DNA of 64,000 nt. Source: Heliomicrobium modesticaldum Ice1 (GTDB taxonomy: Bacteria > Bacillota > Desulfitobacteriia > Heliobacteriales > Heliobacteriaceae). A program made the position numbers and the translations under genes. Of this stretch, positions 41,903-50,144 are shown piece after piece; the stretch's first letter is position 1; the number at the start of each line of letters is the position of its first letter. Under the pieces are notes generated by a model that did not search any database, had not been told where the DNA came from, and worked only from the letters and a program-made list of their open reading frames with translations. The stretch lies in assembly GCF_000019165.1 (NCBI RefSeq), contig NC_010337.2:351501-415500 (forward strand). Reading direction: 5' to 3'.

Positions 41903-44065
41903 TCATTGACTTGTCTGCGGCACGCCCCGCATGGTCAATCCGACCCGCTCCCGCTGCCGGTCCACCGAGAGGACGGCCACGGTGACGATGTCCCCGACAG
42001 CGACAACCTCCATGGGGTGGCGGACGAACTTGTCGGCCAGTTGGGACACGTGGACGAGGCCGTCATGCTTGATTCCGATGTCGACAAAAGCGCCGAAGTC
42101 GACCACATTGCGCACCGTCCCTTGCAGAACCATACCTTCCTTCAGGTTATCAAGGGAGAGCACCGCAGAAGAGAAGCGCGGCTTGGGCAAGTCCTCCCGA
42201 GGGTCGCGTCCCGGCTTCATCAAGGCCTCGATGATGTCCTTCAAGGTGGGAACACCGAGGCCGGTCGCTTCCGCCATCTTCGCCACGTCCACCTTAGCCA
42301 GGGCCGCCTTCAGCTCGTTGTGGCGGGGACCGCCGATATCGGCGGGGCCGAAGCCGAGCACCTTCAACAAACGCAGAGCGCCGTCATAGGATTCAGGGTG
42401 GACAGGCGTGTTGTCGAGGGGGTTGTCCCCGTCGGGGATGCGCACGAAGCCGGCGCACTGGACAAAGGCCTGCGGACCAAGGCGGCTCACCTTTTTCAAT
42501 TCCGACCGTTTGCGAAAGGGCCCCTTTTCTTCCCGGTAGGCGACGATGTTCTTGGCCACCTGGGACGAGATACCGGCCACATAGCGAAGCAGCGACGCAG
42601 ATGCAGTGTTCAGGTCGACGCCGACTGTATTGACGCAGGACTCGACGACATCACCCAGCGTCTCTTCCAAGCGCTTCTGGTTCATGTCGTGCTGGTACTG
42701 GCCGACGCCGAGGGCTTTCGGCTCGATTTTGACCAGTTCGGCCAGCGGATCTTGGAGACGGCGGCCGATGGAGATGGCGCTGCGCAGGGACAGGTCGAAA
42801 TGGGGAAACTCCTCGCCCGCCAGAGGGGATGCTGAGTAGACGGAGGCGCCGGCCTCGCTCACGATGATAAACTGGACCGCCTGCTCCATCTCTCCGATCG
42901 CTTCGGCCACCAGCGCCTCTGTCTCGCGGCTGGCTGTGCCGTTGCCGATGGCGATCAACTCGATGCCGTGTTTTTTGACGATTTGACAGAGATTGCCCTT
43001 TGCTTCCTCCCATCGTTTCTGGGGCTCATGGGGATAGATGACGCCCACTTCCAGCAGGCTGCCCGTCTCTGTCAAGGCTGCCCACTTACAGCCGGTGCGG
43101 AAGCCAGGGTCGATGCCGAGGACGCGGCGGCGGCCGATGGGGGGCTGCATGAGCAGGTTTTTCAAATTGGCCTGAAAGACCTTCATGGCCTGCTCTTCCG
43201 CCTTCTCGGTCAACTCGTTGCGCAGTTCCCGCTCCATCGCCGGCGCCAGGAGGCGTTTATAGCTGTCCTGCAAGGTCTCTCTCAGCCGGTCCATAAATAT
43301 CGAGGGGCCTGTGATAAGGCGGCTCTCCAGATGTCGGCCGATCGGTTCCCACTCCACCTCGATCTTTACCTTGAGGACTTTTTCCTTCTCACCGCGGTTG
43401 ATGGCTAGGACGCGGTGCGGCGGGATCTTCGCCACCGGCTCCCTGTAGTCATAGTACATCAGGTACGGCGTCGTAGCTTCCGGATCGACCGCCTTGGCAA
43501 CGAGAACGCCCCTGCGGGCGGTGAAGGCGCGCACCCAGCGACGAACCTCTGCATCTTCGGCCACTTCCTCGGCGATGATGTCGAGCGCCCCTTGCAGGGC
43601 TGCCGCCGCATCGGGCACATCCTTTTCCGGGTTGACAAAGGGGGCCGCCGCCGCTTCCGGCGTTCCCACGCGAAGCGCCTGCGCCTGGATCAGGCGGGCC
43701 AGCGGTTCGAGGCCCCGCTCCCGAGCTTGGCTGGCCCGTGTTTTGCGCTTGGGGCGAAAAGGCAGGTAGATGTCCTCCACCTCAGCCAGGGTCTTGGCCT
43801 GCTCCAGCGCTTTGGCCAGATCGTCTGTCCATTTACCCTGCTCCTCGATGCTCTTAAGGACCTCTTCTTTGCGCTGGGCCAGCGAACGCAGGTACTTGAG
43901 CCGCTCGGCCAACTCGCGCAACTTGTTTTCATCCATCTCGCCGGTGGCTTCTTTGCGGTAGCGGGCGATAAAGGGGATGGTGTTCCCCTCGTCCAACAAT
44001 TCGATGGCCTTGGCCACTTGAACGGCTTTCAGCCCCAACTCTTTGGCGATCATTTCGGCTAACAA
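41903..44065 (-). CDS. tex: Tex-family RNA-binding transcription accessory protein
   Basis: 720 aa, the usual Tex length. N-terminal helical region (IPFIARYRKEATGEMDENKL), YqgF/RNase H-like domain (VLGIDPGFRTGCKWAAL), tandem helix-hairpin-helix (SVGVDLNTASASLLRYVAG...LGPQAFVQCAGF in parts) and a C-terminal S1 domain (GMVLQGTVRNVVDFGAFVDI). Tex is a cytoplasmic nucleic-acid-binding protein linked to transcription and stress tolerance. The start is TTG at 44065 with GGGAG 8 nt upstream; the frame runs on to 44173 without a good site. Confidence 0.96.
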   Translation of the reverse strand: MLAEMIAKELGLKAVQVAKAIELLDEGNTIPFIARYRKEATGEMDENKLRELAERLKYLRSLAQRKEEVLKSIEEQGKWTDDLAKALEQAKTLAEVEDIYLPFRPKRKTRASQARERGLEPLARLIQAQALRVGTPEAAAAPFVNPEKDVPDAAAALQGALDIIAEEVAEDAEVRRWVRAFTARRGVLVAKAVDPEATTPYLMYYDYREPVAKIPPHRVLAINRGEKEKVLKVKIEVEWEPIGRHLESRLITGPSIFMDRLRETLQDSYKRLLAPAMERELRNELTEKAEEQAMKVFQANLKNLLMQPPIGRRRVLGIDPGFRTGCKWAALTETGSLLEVGVIYPHEPQKRWEEAKGNLCQIVKKHGIELIAIGNGTASRETEALVAEAIGEMEQAVQFIIVSEAGASVYSASPLAGEEFPHFDLSLRSAISIGRRLQDPLAELVKIEPKALGVGQYQHDMNQKRLEETLGDVVESCVNTVGVDLNTASASLLRYVAGISSQVAKNIVAYREEKGPFRKRSELKKVSRLGPQAFVQCAGFVRIPDGDNPLDNTPVHPESYDGALRLLKVLGFGPADIGGPRHNELKAALAKVDVAKMAEATGLGVPTLKDIIEALMKPGRDPREDLPKPRFSSAVLSLDNLKEGMVLQGTVRNVVDFGAFVDIGIKHDGLVHVSQLADKFVRHPMEVVAVGDIVTVAVLSVDRQRERVGLTMRGVPQTSQ

Positions 44066-44172
44066 CGATCGTTCTCCCTCTTCCTCGAACAAGCCGGAAA
44101 CCCTCCAGGAGGTCCTTCGTGAACCTCTCCGGTATGCGCCCCGGTATGCTTTCCCTTTGATTCTCCCAGTCA

Positions 44173-44436
44173 CTACTTGTCAAAAAGTCCGCCCTTTTTG
44201 TACTTCTTGATGCCAGGCCGCGCCGACACAGGGCCGCCTTCTGCCTTGCCCTTTTTTGTATGTCCCTGGTTGGCGCTCTTTTGTCTCTTCTCTTCGATGA
44301 TCTTGCGCATAAGTTCTACATTCAACCCGGATTTCTGTTTATCCTTCCCAATCTCGTTCCGGCCGTCTGTCTGGGCTCTTTTCTGTTGCTCATTCTGTTG
44401 TTGGTTTTTCTGTTGTTCTTTCTGTATTTCTTCCAC
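44173..44436 (-). CDS. Lys/Gln-rich small hypothetical protein
   Basis: 87 aa. The first 30 residues are almost only Gln, Glu, Lys and Asn and probably disordered or coiled; the tail is basic with Gly (KGKAEGGPVSARPGIKKYKK). GTG start with AAGAAGGGG upstream. It ends 108 nt before the tex start and may share its transcript. Possibly nucleic-acid-binding; function unknown. Confidence 0.5.
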   Translation of the reverse strand: MEEIQKEQQKNQQQNEQQKRAQTDGRNEIGKDKQKSGLNVELMRKIIEEKRQKSANQGHTKKGKAEGGPVSARPGIKKYKKGGLFDK

Positions 44437-44693
44437 TGTTATAAACCCCTTCTTGCTTACTTCTGTATTTTCATCGAAGATACACCTGTTCCGGCGCCTC
44501 TTTTTTCGGCATAACCGCCTATTTCGACGCTGATTTCGTGCTGGGATGCCTTCTACGGCATTGGCCTCGGCGCAGCCCCGCTATTCTCCGGGGCAGCCCT
44601 TTTCCTCCCTGTAATTCCCTGTTTACGGATTCCCTCTTTTCAGGTTAAAATGGTATGTCCGAAGGATTACAAAGGAAGAAAGGCGGTTCGTAG

Positions 44694-44852
44694 ATGAACG
44701 GAAATGAAGTGCGTTCCTACCTGTTGTCTCCCGAGGAATTAGAAGAGCTGTGGGCCCGCCTGGGTAAACCAGGGGAACTGGCCCCCGGCATCAAGGCTCC
44801 GAAGAAGCGCAACAAGTCATCGGCGCACCGCCCCGAAGATCCGAAGGAATGA
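44694..44852 (+). CDS. 52-aa small protein, paralogue of the one at 22312
   Basis: Read by hand as 52 aa: an acidic helix (SPEELEELWARLGKPGE), then LAPGIKAPKKR and a charged tail. The core aligns without gaps with the 59-aa protein at 22312. AAAGGAAG stands upstream of the ATG, and a hairpin with a T run follows 22 nt after the stop. Both copies are single-gene units. Confidence 0.7.
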   Translation: MNGNEVRSYLLSPEELEELWARLGKPGELAPGIKAPKKRNKSSAHRPEDPKE

Positions 44853-44874
44853 TCTGAGACTCTTCTTTCGTTTC

Positions 44875-44906
44875 AGTCCTGGCTCAGCTGGGGCTTTTCT
44901 TTTTTA
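44875..44906 (+). terminator. Terminator of the 52-aa gene
   Basis: An imperfect stem containing G-T pairs (44875-44895) is followed by TTTTCTTTTTT. Confidence 0.6.
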
Positions 44907-44979
44907 AGCGCGCTGAGCACACCAAACTCGAAGGGCACTGGAACAGTCCTGATGACGAAAAGCTCCCCAAAAAAGGGCG

Positions 44980-45648
44980 CTATCGAATGGAGGATCGGTA
45001 AGCCAGCAACGGCTCGATGACCTCCACTGAACCAGCGATCTGCCCCGGGCCTGCCGCCTCAAGCTCCTCCAAAGAGCCGTAGCCGTAGGAAACAGCCATC
45101 GAGGCGATCCCGTTCGCTTTTGCGCCGATGATGTCATGCTCCCGGTCGCCCACCATGATGACGCGCCGTCGGTCGACGCGAGGGAACAGGGCCAGCGCCG
45201 CTGCGACGACCTCGCTTTTGGCGCAGCGGGTGCCGTCCAGATTGCTGCCGACGATGTGATCGAAATAGCAATCGATTCCGAAATGGCGCAGGATTTGTTC
45301 GGCAAAGCACGTCGGCTTTGACGTGGCGACGGCCAATCGTTTTCCAGCGGCCGATAGACGCGCAAGCAGTTCAGGGATTCCTGGGAAAAGGGCGTTTTCG
45401 TACAACCCTGTCACAGAGAAGTACTCCCGGTAAAAGTCCACCGCCCGGCGAGCCTGGCTCTCGTCAAAGCCGTAGAAGCGCTGAAAAGACTCGATGAGCG
45501 GCGGACCGATAAAGGGGATCAGGCTATCCAGGTCCTCGACGATGATCCCGTATTTGGAGAGGGCGTATTGGACCGATTTGGTGATCCCTGTCTTCGGATC
45601 GGTCAGCGTCCCGTCGAGATCGAATAAAATCAACTCATAGGGTATCAT
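44980..45648 (-). CDS. HAD-family hydrolase (phosphoglycolate-phosphatase-like)
   Basis: 222 aa. HAD motif I FDLDGTLTDP is at residues 9-18, motif II VATSKPT near residue 107, motif III Lys in AKSEVV and motif IV IMVGDREHDIIGAKANG near residue 165. The helical cap between motifs I and II places it in the Gph/PpaX-like subfamily. It removes phosphate from a small phosphoester or pyrophosphate; substrate unknown. AAAGGAG precedes the ATG. Confidence 0.92.
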   Translation of the reverse strand: MIPYELILFDLDGTLTDPKTGITKSVQYALSKYGIIVEDLDSLIPFIGPPLIESFQRFYGFDESQARRAVDFYREYFSVTGLYENALFPGIPELLARLSAAGKRLAVATSKPTCFAEQILRHFGIDCYFDHIVGSNLDGTRCAKSEVVAAALALFPRVDRRRVIMVGDREHDIIGAKANGIASMAVSYGYGSLEELEAAGPGQIAGSVEVIEPLLAYRSSIR

Positions 45649-45754
45649 CGCATGCTCCTTTGGCAGAATCTCTTCATTTCTGCGCCTAATCGCTTTTCCC
45701 GTAACCTATTTCGTCTTATTGTTTTGCCCGTAAGCCGTTCACCATAGCACCGGC

Positions 45755-46921
45755 TCAAGCTTTTTCGCTTGTCTCTGCGGCTTCCTCGCGCCGGGGCGGC
45801 TTCGGCCCGTAGAACTGGTAATAGTTGCACTGGATGCGGCCGTTGTAGAGTTTTCGCTTTTTATCGGCCTTGCGCCCGAAGAGCGCCTCGAATCCGGGAT
45901 GAGACGTGAGCACATAAAAAGACCATGTGTCCAAGGCCGAAAAGACCTTGCCCATCTCCCGGTAGAGCCGTTCCACCTCCTGCCGTTCTCCCAGCCGCTC
46001 GCCGTAAGGGGGGTTGCAGATCAGGTGGCCGTACTTGAAGCGAGATCGGCTCTCCGACATGGGCTGGCGCTGCAGGTGGATGGCGTTGTCCACACCGGCT
46101 TTGCGGGCATGGCGCCGAGCCAGGCTGAGCGCCGCTTCATCGATATCGGTTCCGGTGATGCGCAACTCCCGGTCGAGCGCAGCCAGGCTGTGGGCTTCCT
46201 CGCGGACTTGCTGCCAAAGGGAGGCCGGGATTTGGCCCCACTGCTCGGCGGCGAAGGTCCGGTTGCGCCCCGGCGCCAGATTGCGGCCGATCATGGCCGC
46301 CTCGATAGGGATCGTTCCGGTGCCGCAAAAGGGATCCAACAGCACCCGATCGTGGCGCCAGAAACTGAGTTGGATCATGGCCGCCGCCAGCGTCTCTTTC
46401 AGAGGCGCTTGTCCCACCAGGTCGCGGTAGCCGCGCTTATGCAGCCCGGCGCCGCTCGTGTCGATGGTCAGCGTAGCCACATCCTTCAAGAGGGACACCT
46501 CGATGGTGTAGCGGGGGCCCTTTTCGTCAAACCAGGAACGGCGGTACCGCTCTTTCATCTTCTCGACGATGGCCTTCTTGGCGATGGCCTGACAGTCGGA
46601 GACGCTGAACAGCTTCGAGCGGACCGATTTCCCTTCCACGGGAAACTCGGCCTTCTCAGGCAGCCAGTCCGGCCAGGGCAACGCCTTTGTTCCCTGAAAC
46701 AGTTCTTCAAATGTAGTCGCCGGGAAGGAACCGACCTTGACCAGCACCCGCTCGGCGGAACGCAGCCAGAGGTTGGCCCGACAGATGGCCCTCTCGTCAC
46801 CGCGAAAGATGACCCGACCGTCCTCGACCGACTGATCGTCATATCCCAATTCCCGCAGTTCCCTGGCGACAACCGCCTCCAGGCCGAAGGCGGCTGTCGC
46901 GATGAGTTCCATTTTCGCCAT
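45755..46921 (-). CDS. THUMP-domain class I RNA methyltransferase (YpsC/RlmL-like)
   Basis: 388 aa, typical of the YpsC group. An N-terminal ferredoxin-like/THUMP region (MELIATAAFGLEAVVAREL) is followed by a Rossmann methyltransferase with LLDPFCGTGTIPIEAAMIG near residue 200 and the catalytic HLICNPPYGERLG near residue 295. The N-P-P-Y motif marks N2-guanine or N6-adenine methylation; RlmL targets 23S rRNA G2445. The ATG at 46921 is used because the upstream frame adds an unrelated hydrophobic stretch. Confidence 0.93.
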   Translation of the reverse strand: MAKMELIATAAFGLEAVVARELRELGYDDQSVEDGRVIFRGDERAICRANLWLRSAERVLVKVGSFPATTFEELFQGTKALPWPDWLPEKAEFPVEGKSVRSKLFSVSDCQAIAKKAIVEKMKERYRRSWFDEKGPRYTIEVSLLKDVATLTIDTSGAGLHKRGYRDLVGQAPLKETLAAAMIQLSFWRHDRVLLDPFCGTGTIPIEAAMIGRNLAPGRNRTFAAEQWGQIPASLWQQVREEAHSLAALDRELRITGTDIDEAALSLARRHARKAGVDNAIHLQRQPMSESRSRFKYGHLICNPPYGERLGERQEVERLYREMGKVFSALDTWSFYVLTSHPGFEALFGRKADKKRKLYNGRIQCNYYQFYGPKPPRREEAAETSEKA

Positions 46922-47012
46922 TTCTTCACCTGCATTGAAAGAGCCCGTAGAGCCGGGCATCGCCTTGTTTCCGTGACAATAGTATAAGCGCTTGAAGAGC
47001 AAAATCGCCAGA

Positions 47013-47063
47013 GAAAAAGAAAAAAGAAACCCCGCAATCGTCATTATGACGGCTGACAGGGTT
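47013..47063 (-). terminator. Terminator of the coat-like gene
   Basis: On the minus strand AACCC/GGGTT outer and CGTCA/TGACG inner arms form a hairpin followed by TCTTTTTTCTTTTTC. It overlaps the gap before the methyltransferase gene. Confidence 0.7.
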
Positions 47064-47131
47064 CTCTCTGCCTCACTTGTTTCTGCTTCAATCAGACCAA
47101 CACTGTCGTCCGCTGTTGACCGGCTTTCCAA

Positions 47132-47983
47132 TCAATAGTCGTTCTTGCAGTGGTGATGATGATGATAGGGGGGCGGTCCCAGGGGGATGACGCGCTGCTG
47201 TTTTTGCAGCACCTTCAGCGTCAGGATGATGACCATCTTCTCGGTGAATTTTTTGAAGAGCTTTTCGCCGCTGTCGCAGCAGCGATCCTTGTGCTGGATG
47301 ATGTCTTCCTCATAGATGACGGAGGACAGGAGCTCGCAGAAGGGTTTTTCGTTCTTCACATCGACACAAATGGATTCGTCGGCGATCACCTTGTGTCCTT
47401 CGAATTCGATGTTCACACAGGGTTTAGCCGCATGGAACTGGGGCGGGTTGGCGAAGGTGATCGGCGTGACGCACTCGAAGGGCACATGTACGGTGCAGTG
47501 GCGGATATCACCGCATTTGGTTGAACAATGTTCACAGTCCACAGTGGCGTATTCAATGTTCTTGCGCACGTAGCCGCCGATAAAGAGCTTGTTGGAGCCA
47601 AGCACCAGTTCACATTGGGTCAAGACGACTTCTTTTTTGATCCGCTTGATCTCCAGTGCGTACTGATCCAGTTCCAAGTCAGCTTCCACTTCGATCTGGA
47701 TCGTGGGCTCTGCCAGCACGACAGGGACCTTCACCTGACCGCAGGCCACATTGCCGGGGCTGTTGGGGCAGAGAGGCAATGTCCGCACGCTGACCACCTG
47801 TCCGCAGGTGTCTTTTCGAGGAGCTCTTTTTTCGCTGTCTGCACAGTAATCCACTTCGCAACTCGCCTCTTCGCATTCATACTCCGTCGGTTCGCCGCAA
47901 CATTCTTTCTCTTGGCTCTGCCAGACGCGATGCCAAGAGTAGGCCTTGGGCGCGGGGTAAGACGTCTTTCCTTTTTTCGTCAC
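47132..47983 (-). CDS. Cysteine-rich, His-tailed spore-surface-like protein
   Basis: 283 aa with about 22 Cys. The middle (residues 80-230) reads as repeated beta strands with a CEHCSTKCGD cluster and LCPNSPGNVACGQVKVPVVL, reminiscent of SPOCS/DUF3794 and CsxC-type proteins of clostridial spore coats and exosporium. The C-terminus ends PPPYHHHHHCKNDY, a possible metal-binding or cross-linking tail. No signal peptide, as expected for coat proteins made in the mother cell. GTG 47983 has AAGGAGT upstream. Confidence 0.6.
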   Translation of the reverse strand: MTKKGKTSYPAPKAYSWHRVWQSQEKECCGEPTEYECEEASCEVDYCADSEKRAPRKDTCGQVVSVRTLPLCPNSPGNVACGQVKVPVVLAEPTIQIEVEADLELDQYALEIKRIKKEVVLTQCELVLGSNKLFIGGYVRKNIEYATVDCEHCSTKCGDIRHCTVHVPFECVTPITFANPPQFHAAKPCVNIEFEGHKVIADESICVDVKNEKPFCELLSSVIYEEDIIQHKDRCCDSGEKLFKKFTEKMVIILTLKVLQKQQRVIPLGPPPYHHHHHCKNDY

Positions 47984-48248
47984 TATATCCACTCCTTTCC
48001 TTTTACAATACACATATATTCCATTCATTGCCAATTGGTTCCCGGCAGAGCCACTTCATCCGTAGCCATTCAGATGCCGTTGACCATGACCCCCGATTCG
48101 AGATACGCCCGTATGAGCGACTCGCATCATATTTCCTCGTGATAGGACCTCTTCCAACAGTTCCATTCCGATTCTTGTCATGCAGGTTCGCCCGGATGTG
48201 GCAGCCTCAAATTGGAAGGCGAGACTTCTTTCCGGCGACTCATAAGTC

Positions 48249-48278
48249 AAACCCCACCCTGGCGACAAGGTGGGGTTT
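48249..48278. terminator. Bidirectional terminator in the 47984-48304 gap
   Basis: AAACCCCACC pairs with GGTGGGGTTT around a 10-nt loop. TATTTTA follows on the plus strand. It bounds the AT-rich patch on its left and may end the minus-strand peptide transcript. The rest of this 321-bp gap shows nothing recognisable. Confidence 0.7.
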
Positions 48279-48304
48279 ATTTTACGCGTACTAGATAATC
48301 TCAA

Positions 48305-48466
48305 TTACAAATCCAAGAATGTAGACGATGCGTAAGATGCTTCAGTATAACTAGAATTAGGACCTAAATACGAACTATGTTGATTTAACGCATATGCGGG
48401 GCTGATAAAAATTGTACCTAAAATGATTAAAAGCAACAGTGATTTTACTCCATTTTTCAATTTCAT
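48305..48466 (-). CDS. Secreted 53-residue peptide
   Basis: Read by hand, ATG 48466 to TAA 48305. The product has a classical signal peptide: basic start MKLKNGVK, hydrophobic core SLLLLIILGTIFI and a predicted cut after SPAYA. The mature part would be about 27 residues, rich in Ser and Tyr, without Cys or basic residues. AGGGGAT precedes the ATG. The gene starts 17 nt after the stop of the secreted 159-aa protein gene, so the two form one operon behind a consensus promoter. Signal peptide pheromone, toxin partner or structural peptide are all open. Confidence 0.6.
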   Translation of the reverse strand: MKLKNGVKSLLLLIILGTIFISPAYALNQHSSYLGPNSSYTEASYASSTFLDL

Positions 48467-48483
48467 TTCAAATATCCCCTACT

Positions 48484-48963
48484 TTAGTCAAGATTAAATA
48501 TATTTGTTATCTTCATTTCGTTCTGCAAATAATTTGTGCTAAGCGCTGTAATCTCAACCAGTCTGTAATCATGGGAATAGTCATTATAGAACCCTAAATA
48601 GATTTTTCTATCTTCATTTTTATCCAGCCATCCTATAACATAATCTCCGGTTTTAGCCGCTCCCAACTCTAAAGCAGCACTGATCGCTGTGTCGAAAAAA
48701 GCCTCTTCTGCTGGGCTAATTCCTTCATCACAATAATCTGAAGCAGTTAACATTTTAATTTTTTTAAACTTATTTCCATTTAGTTTGTTTTCAAACTTTT
48801 TTTCCATTTCTTTGTGAACTAAATTAATTTTATTATCCTTTTCCTGTATTGACTCTTTAGATGCAGTTCCCCATTTGAATTCTTGAGGTTTCGCAGTAGC
48901 AACTCCCGTTATTAATAGACACACTAAAGAAATACCAACAATACTTATAGACCATTTTTTCAA
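48484..48963 (-). CDS. Secreted hypothetical protein in the AT-rich patch
   Basis: 159 aa. A signal peptide (hydrophobic ISIVGISLVCLLITGV, predicted cut after ATA) is followed by a Lys/Glu-rich helical region (EMEKKFENKLNGNKFKKIKM) and a mixed C-terminal domain with DYVIGWLDKNEDRKIYLGFY. No catalytic motif recognised. The codons are AT-rich, unlike nearly all neighbours, which suggests horizontal transfer. Start is TTG at 48963 with AAAGGA upstream. Confidence 0.65.
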   Translation of the reverse strand: MKKWSISIVGISLVCLLITGVATAKPQEFKWGTASKESIQEKDNKINLVHKEMEKKFENKLNGNKFKKIKMLTASDYCDEGISPAEEAFFDTAISAALELGAAKTGDYVIGWLDKNEDRKIYLGFYNDYSHDYRLVEITALSTNYLQNEMKITNIFNLD

Positions 48964-49069
48964 TTTAATTCATTCCTTTCTTATTAACAGGTAATATTTT
49001 CTAGGCAGTTTATTAATGGGCTGTCCCGGGCATCCTGTTGTATTCTTTCGGAAAAGTTTTTCAGGGAAA

Positions 49070-49098
49070 ATTTTAATACATTTTATATATTCAGTCAA
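49070..49098 (-). promoter_or_regulatory. Promoter of the secreted-protein/peptide operon
   Basis: On the minus strand TTGACT (49098-49093) and TAAAAT (49075-49070) are exactly 17 nt apart, about 107 nt upstream of the TTG start. Confidence 0.7.
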
Positions 49099-49277
49099 TT
49101 GTAAAATTTTAAATTTATGATTCCCCTGCAAGAAATTACCACTAGGGGGGGTATGAACCAGAAGGATAAGGGAGACCCGGGGTAAAACAGCCGCCACTGA
49201 CGGCAACAATTCATGGGTTCATCATTTTGCCTGGCGGCAATTCCTTTTTCATTGCTCACTGCCCACGGTCGTGTCAC

Positions 49278-49545
49278 TTATAGCAAAGCTTCTTCCAGCC
49301 CTCTTGTGACCGCATGTTTATCGATGGTTGACGGATCGGCTTCCATGGCGGTAATCAAGGCGTAGCGACAAATGTTGTTTACCCTGCGCGCGGGATGCCC
49401 TTGGCCTATTGCGCAATCGTACGGATGGCTTCATCCGTAAAAATCTGCCGGTCTAGGCCGGCTAATTTCAGATTTGCAGCATGGGTACGGTGAGCCGTCA
49501 AACTCGGTACCCTGTGCTGCCCAAAACGATGAAGAAGCCGCCTCC
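49278..49545 (-). pseudogene. Decayed transposon-type AAA ATPase (ExeA/TniB-like) C-terminus
   Basis: The minus strand encodes the C-terminal part of an ExeA/TniB-like transposition ATPase in broken frames. THAANLKLAGLDRQIFTDEA then IRTIAQ, a TAG stop, and AKGIPR are in one frame. A one-base shift then gives VNNICRYALITAMEADPSTI and DKHAVTRGLEEALL to a TAA at 49278. The pattern LKLAG...FTDEA...KGIPR..NN is characteristic of these ATPases. No intact transposase or terminal repeats are seen. The left boundary is approximate. Confidence 0.7.
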
Positions 49546-49655
49546 TGCGTATTTTTTCGCATGAGACGGCTTTTCTGCTTCCTTCGCTGTTTTCCTGCTT
49601 TTTTCGTTCCTGTGAATTGCCGATTTTGTCGGTAAACTGTTTTTTAGAAAGGCTC

Positions 49656-49684
49656 TTGTAAATGTCTAAACATTAGGGTATACT
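49656..49684 (+). promoter_or_regulatory. Promoter of the zinc-ribbon gene
   Basis: TTGTAA (49656-49661) and TATACT (49679-49684) are exactly 17 nt apart, giving a leader of about 100 nt. Confidence 0.7.
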
Positions 49685-49721
49685 ATACACAAGTCCTGAT
49701 ACGGTGAAACGCTAACTCTTC

Positions 49722-49773
49722 TCGATTGCCTGTGGCTAGGGAGGTTTGACGGATATCCCTAGACAGGGCAAAT
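49722..49773 (+). promoter_or_regulatory. Structured 5' leader of the zinc-ribbon gene
   Basis: GCCTGT and CTAGGG arms pair with CCCTAG and ACAGGGC around a loop GAGGTTTGACGGATAT-like region, just before the AGGAGG site. It may be a regulatory leader (cold-shock or ligand type); I match it to no known riboswitch class. Confidence 0.4.
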
Positions 49774-49791
49774 GCTGAGGAGGGTTTTTTT

Positions 49792-50097
49792 ATGTTTCAA
49801 GACAAAGTGTTAACCTGCAAAGAGTGTGGCTGCGAGTTCGAGTTCAATGCCTCTGAACAAGAGTTCTATGCGGAAAAAGGCTTCACCAACGAACCTGGCC
49901 GCTGCCCCCAGTGCCGCGCCGCGCGCAAAGCCCAAAACAACAACAGCCGCGGCGGCTATCGCCAAGAGCGCGAAATGTACCCCGTCACTTGCTCTTCCTG
50001 CGGCAAGGAGACCACCGTCCCCTTCCAGCCCCGCGGCGATAAGCCCGTCTACTGCCGCGATTGTTTCCAACCCCAACCCCGCAGCAATCGCTGGTAA
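49792..50097 (+). CDS. Zinc-ribbon domain protein (zf-trcl type)
   Basis: 101 aa with two zinc ribbons: CKECGCEFEF with CPQCRAARKAQ (residues 10-47), and CSSCGKET with CRDCFQPQ (about 67-93). This two-part layout matches the small CxxC zinc-ribbon family common in Clostridia. The Arg/Asn/Gly linker and basic tail suggest RNA or DNA contact. AGGAGGG precedes the ATG. Own promoter, long leader and terminator make it a single-gene unit; the terminator is the target of the intron downstream. Confidence 0.9.
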   Translation: MFQDKVLTCKECGCEFEFNASEQEFYAEKGFTNEPGRCPQCRAARKAQNNNSRGGYRQEREMYPVTCSSCGKETTVPFQPRGDKPVYCRDCFQPQPRSNRW

Positions 50098-50113
50098 ACT
50101 TCACTAGATACGC

Positions 50114-50143
50114 AAGTCCCGCCAAGAAGGCGGGACTTTTTTT
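50114..50143 (+). terminator. Terminator of the zinc-ribbon gene (intron target)
   Basis: AAGTCCCGCC-aagaa-GGCGGGACTT (50114-50138) plus T run to 50143. The group IIC intron begins 2 nt later. Confidence 0.95.
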
Positions 50144-50144
50144 G

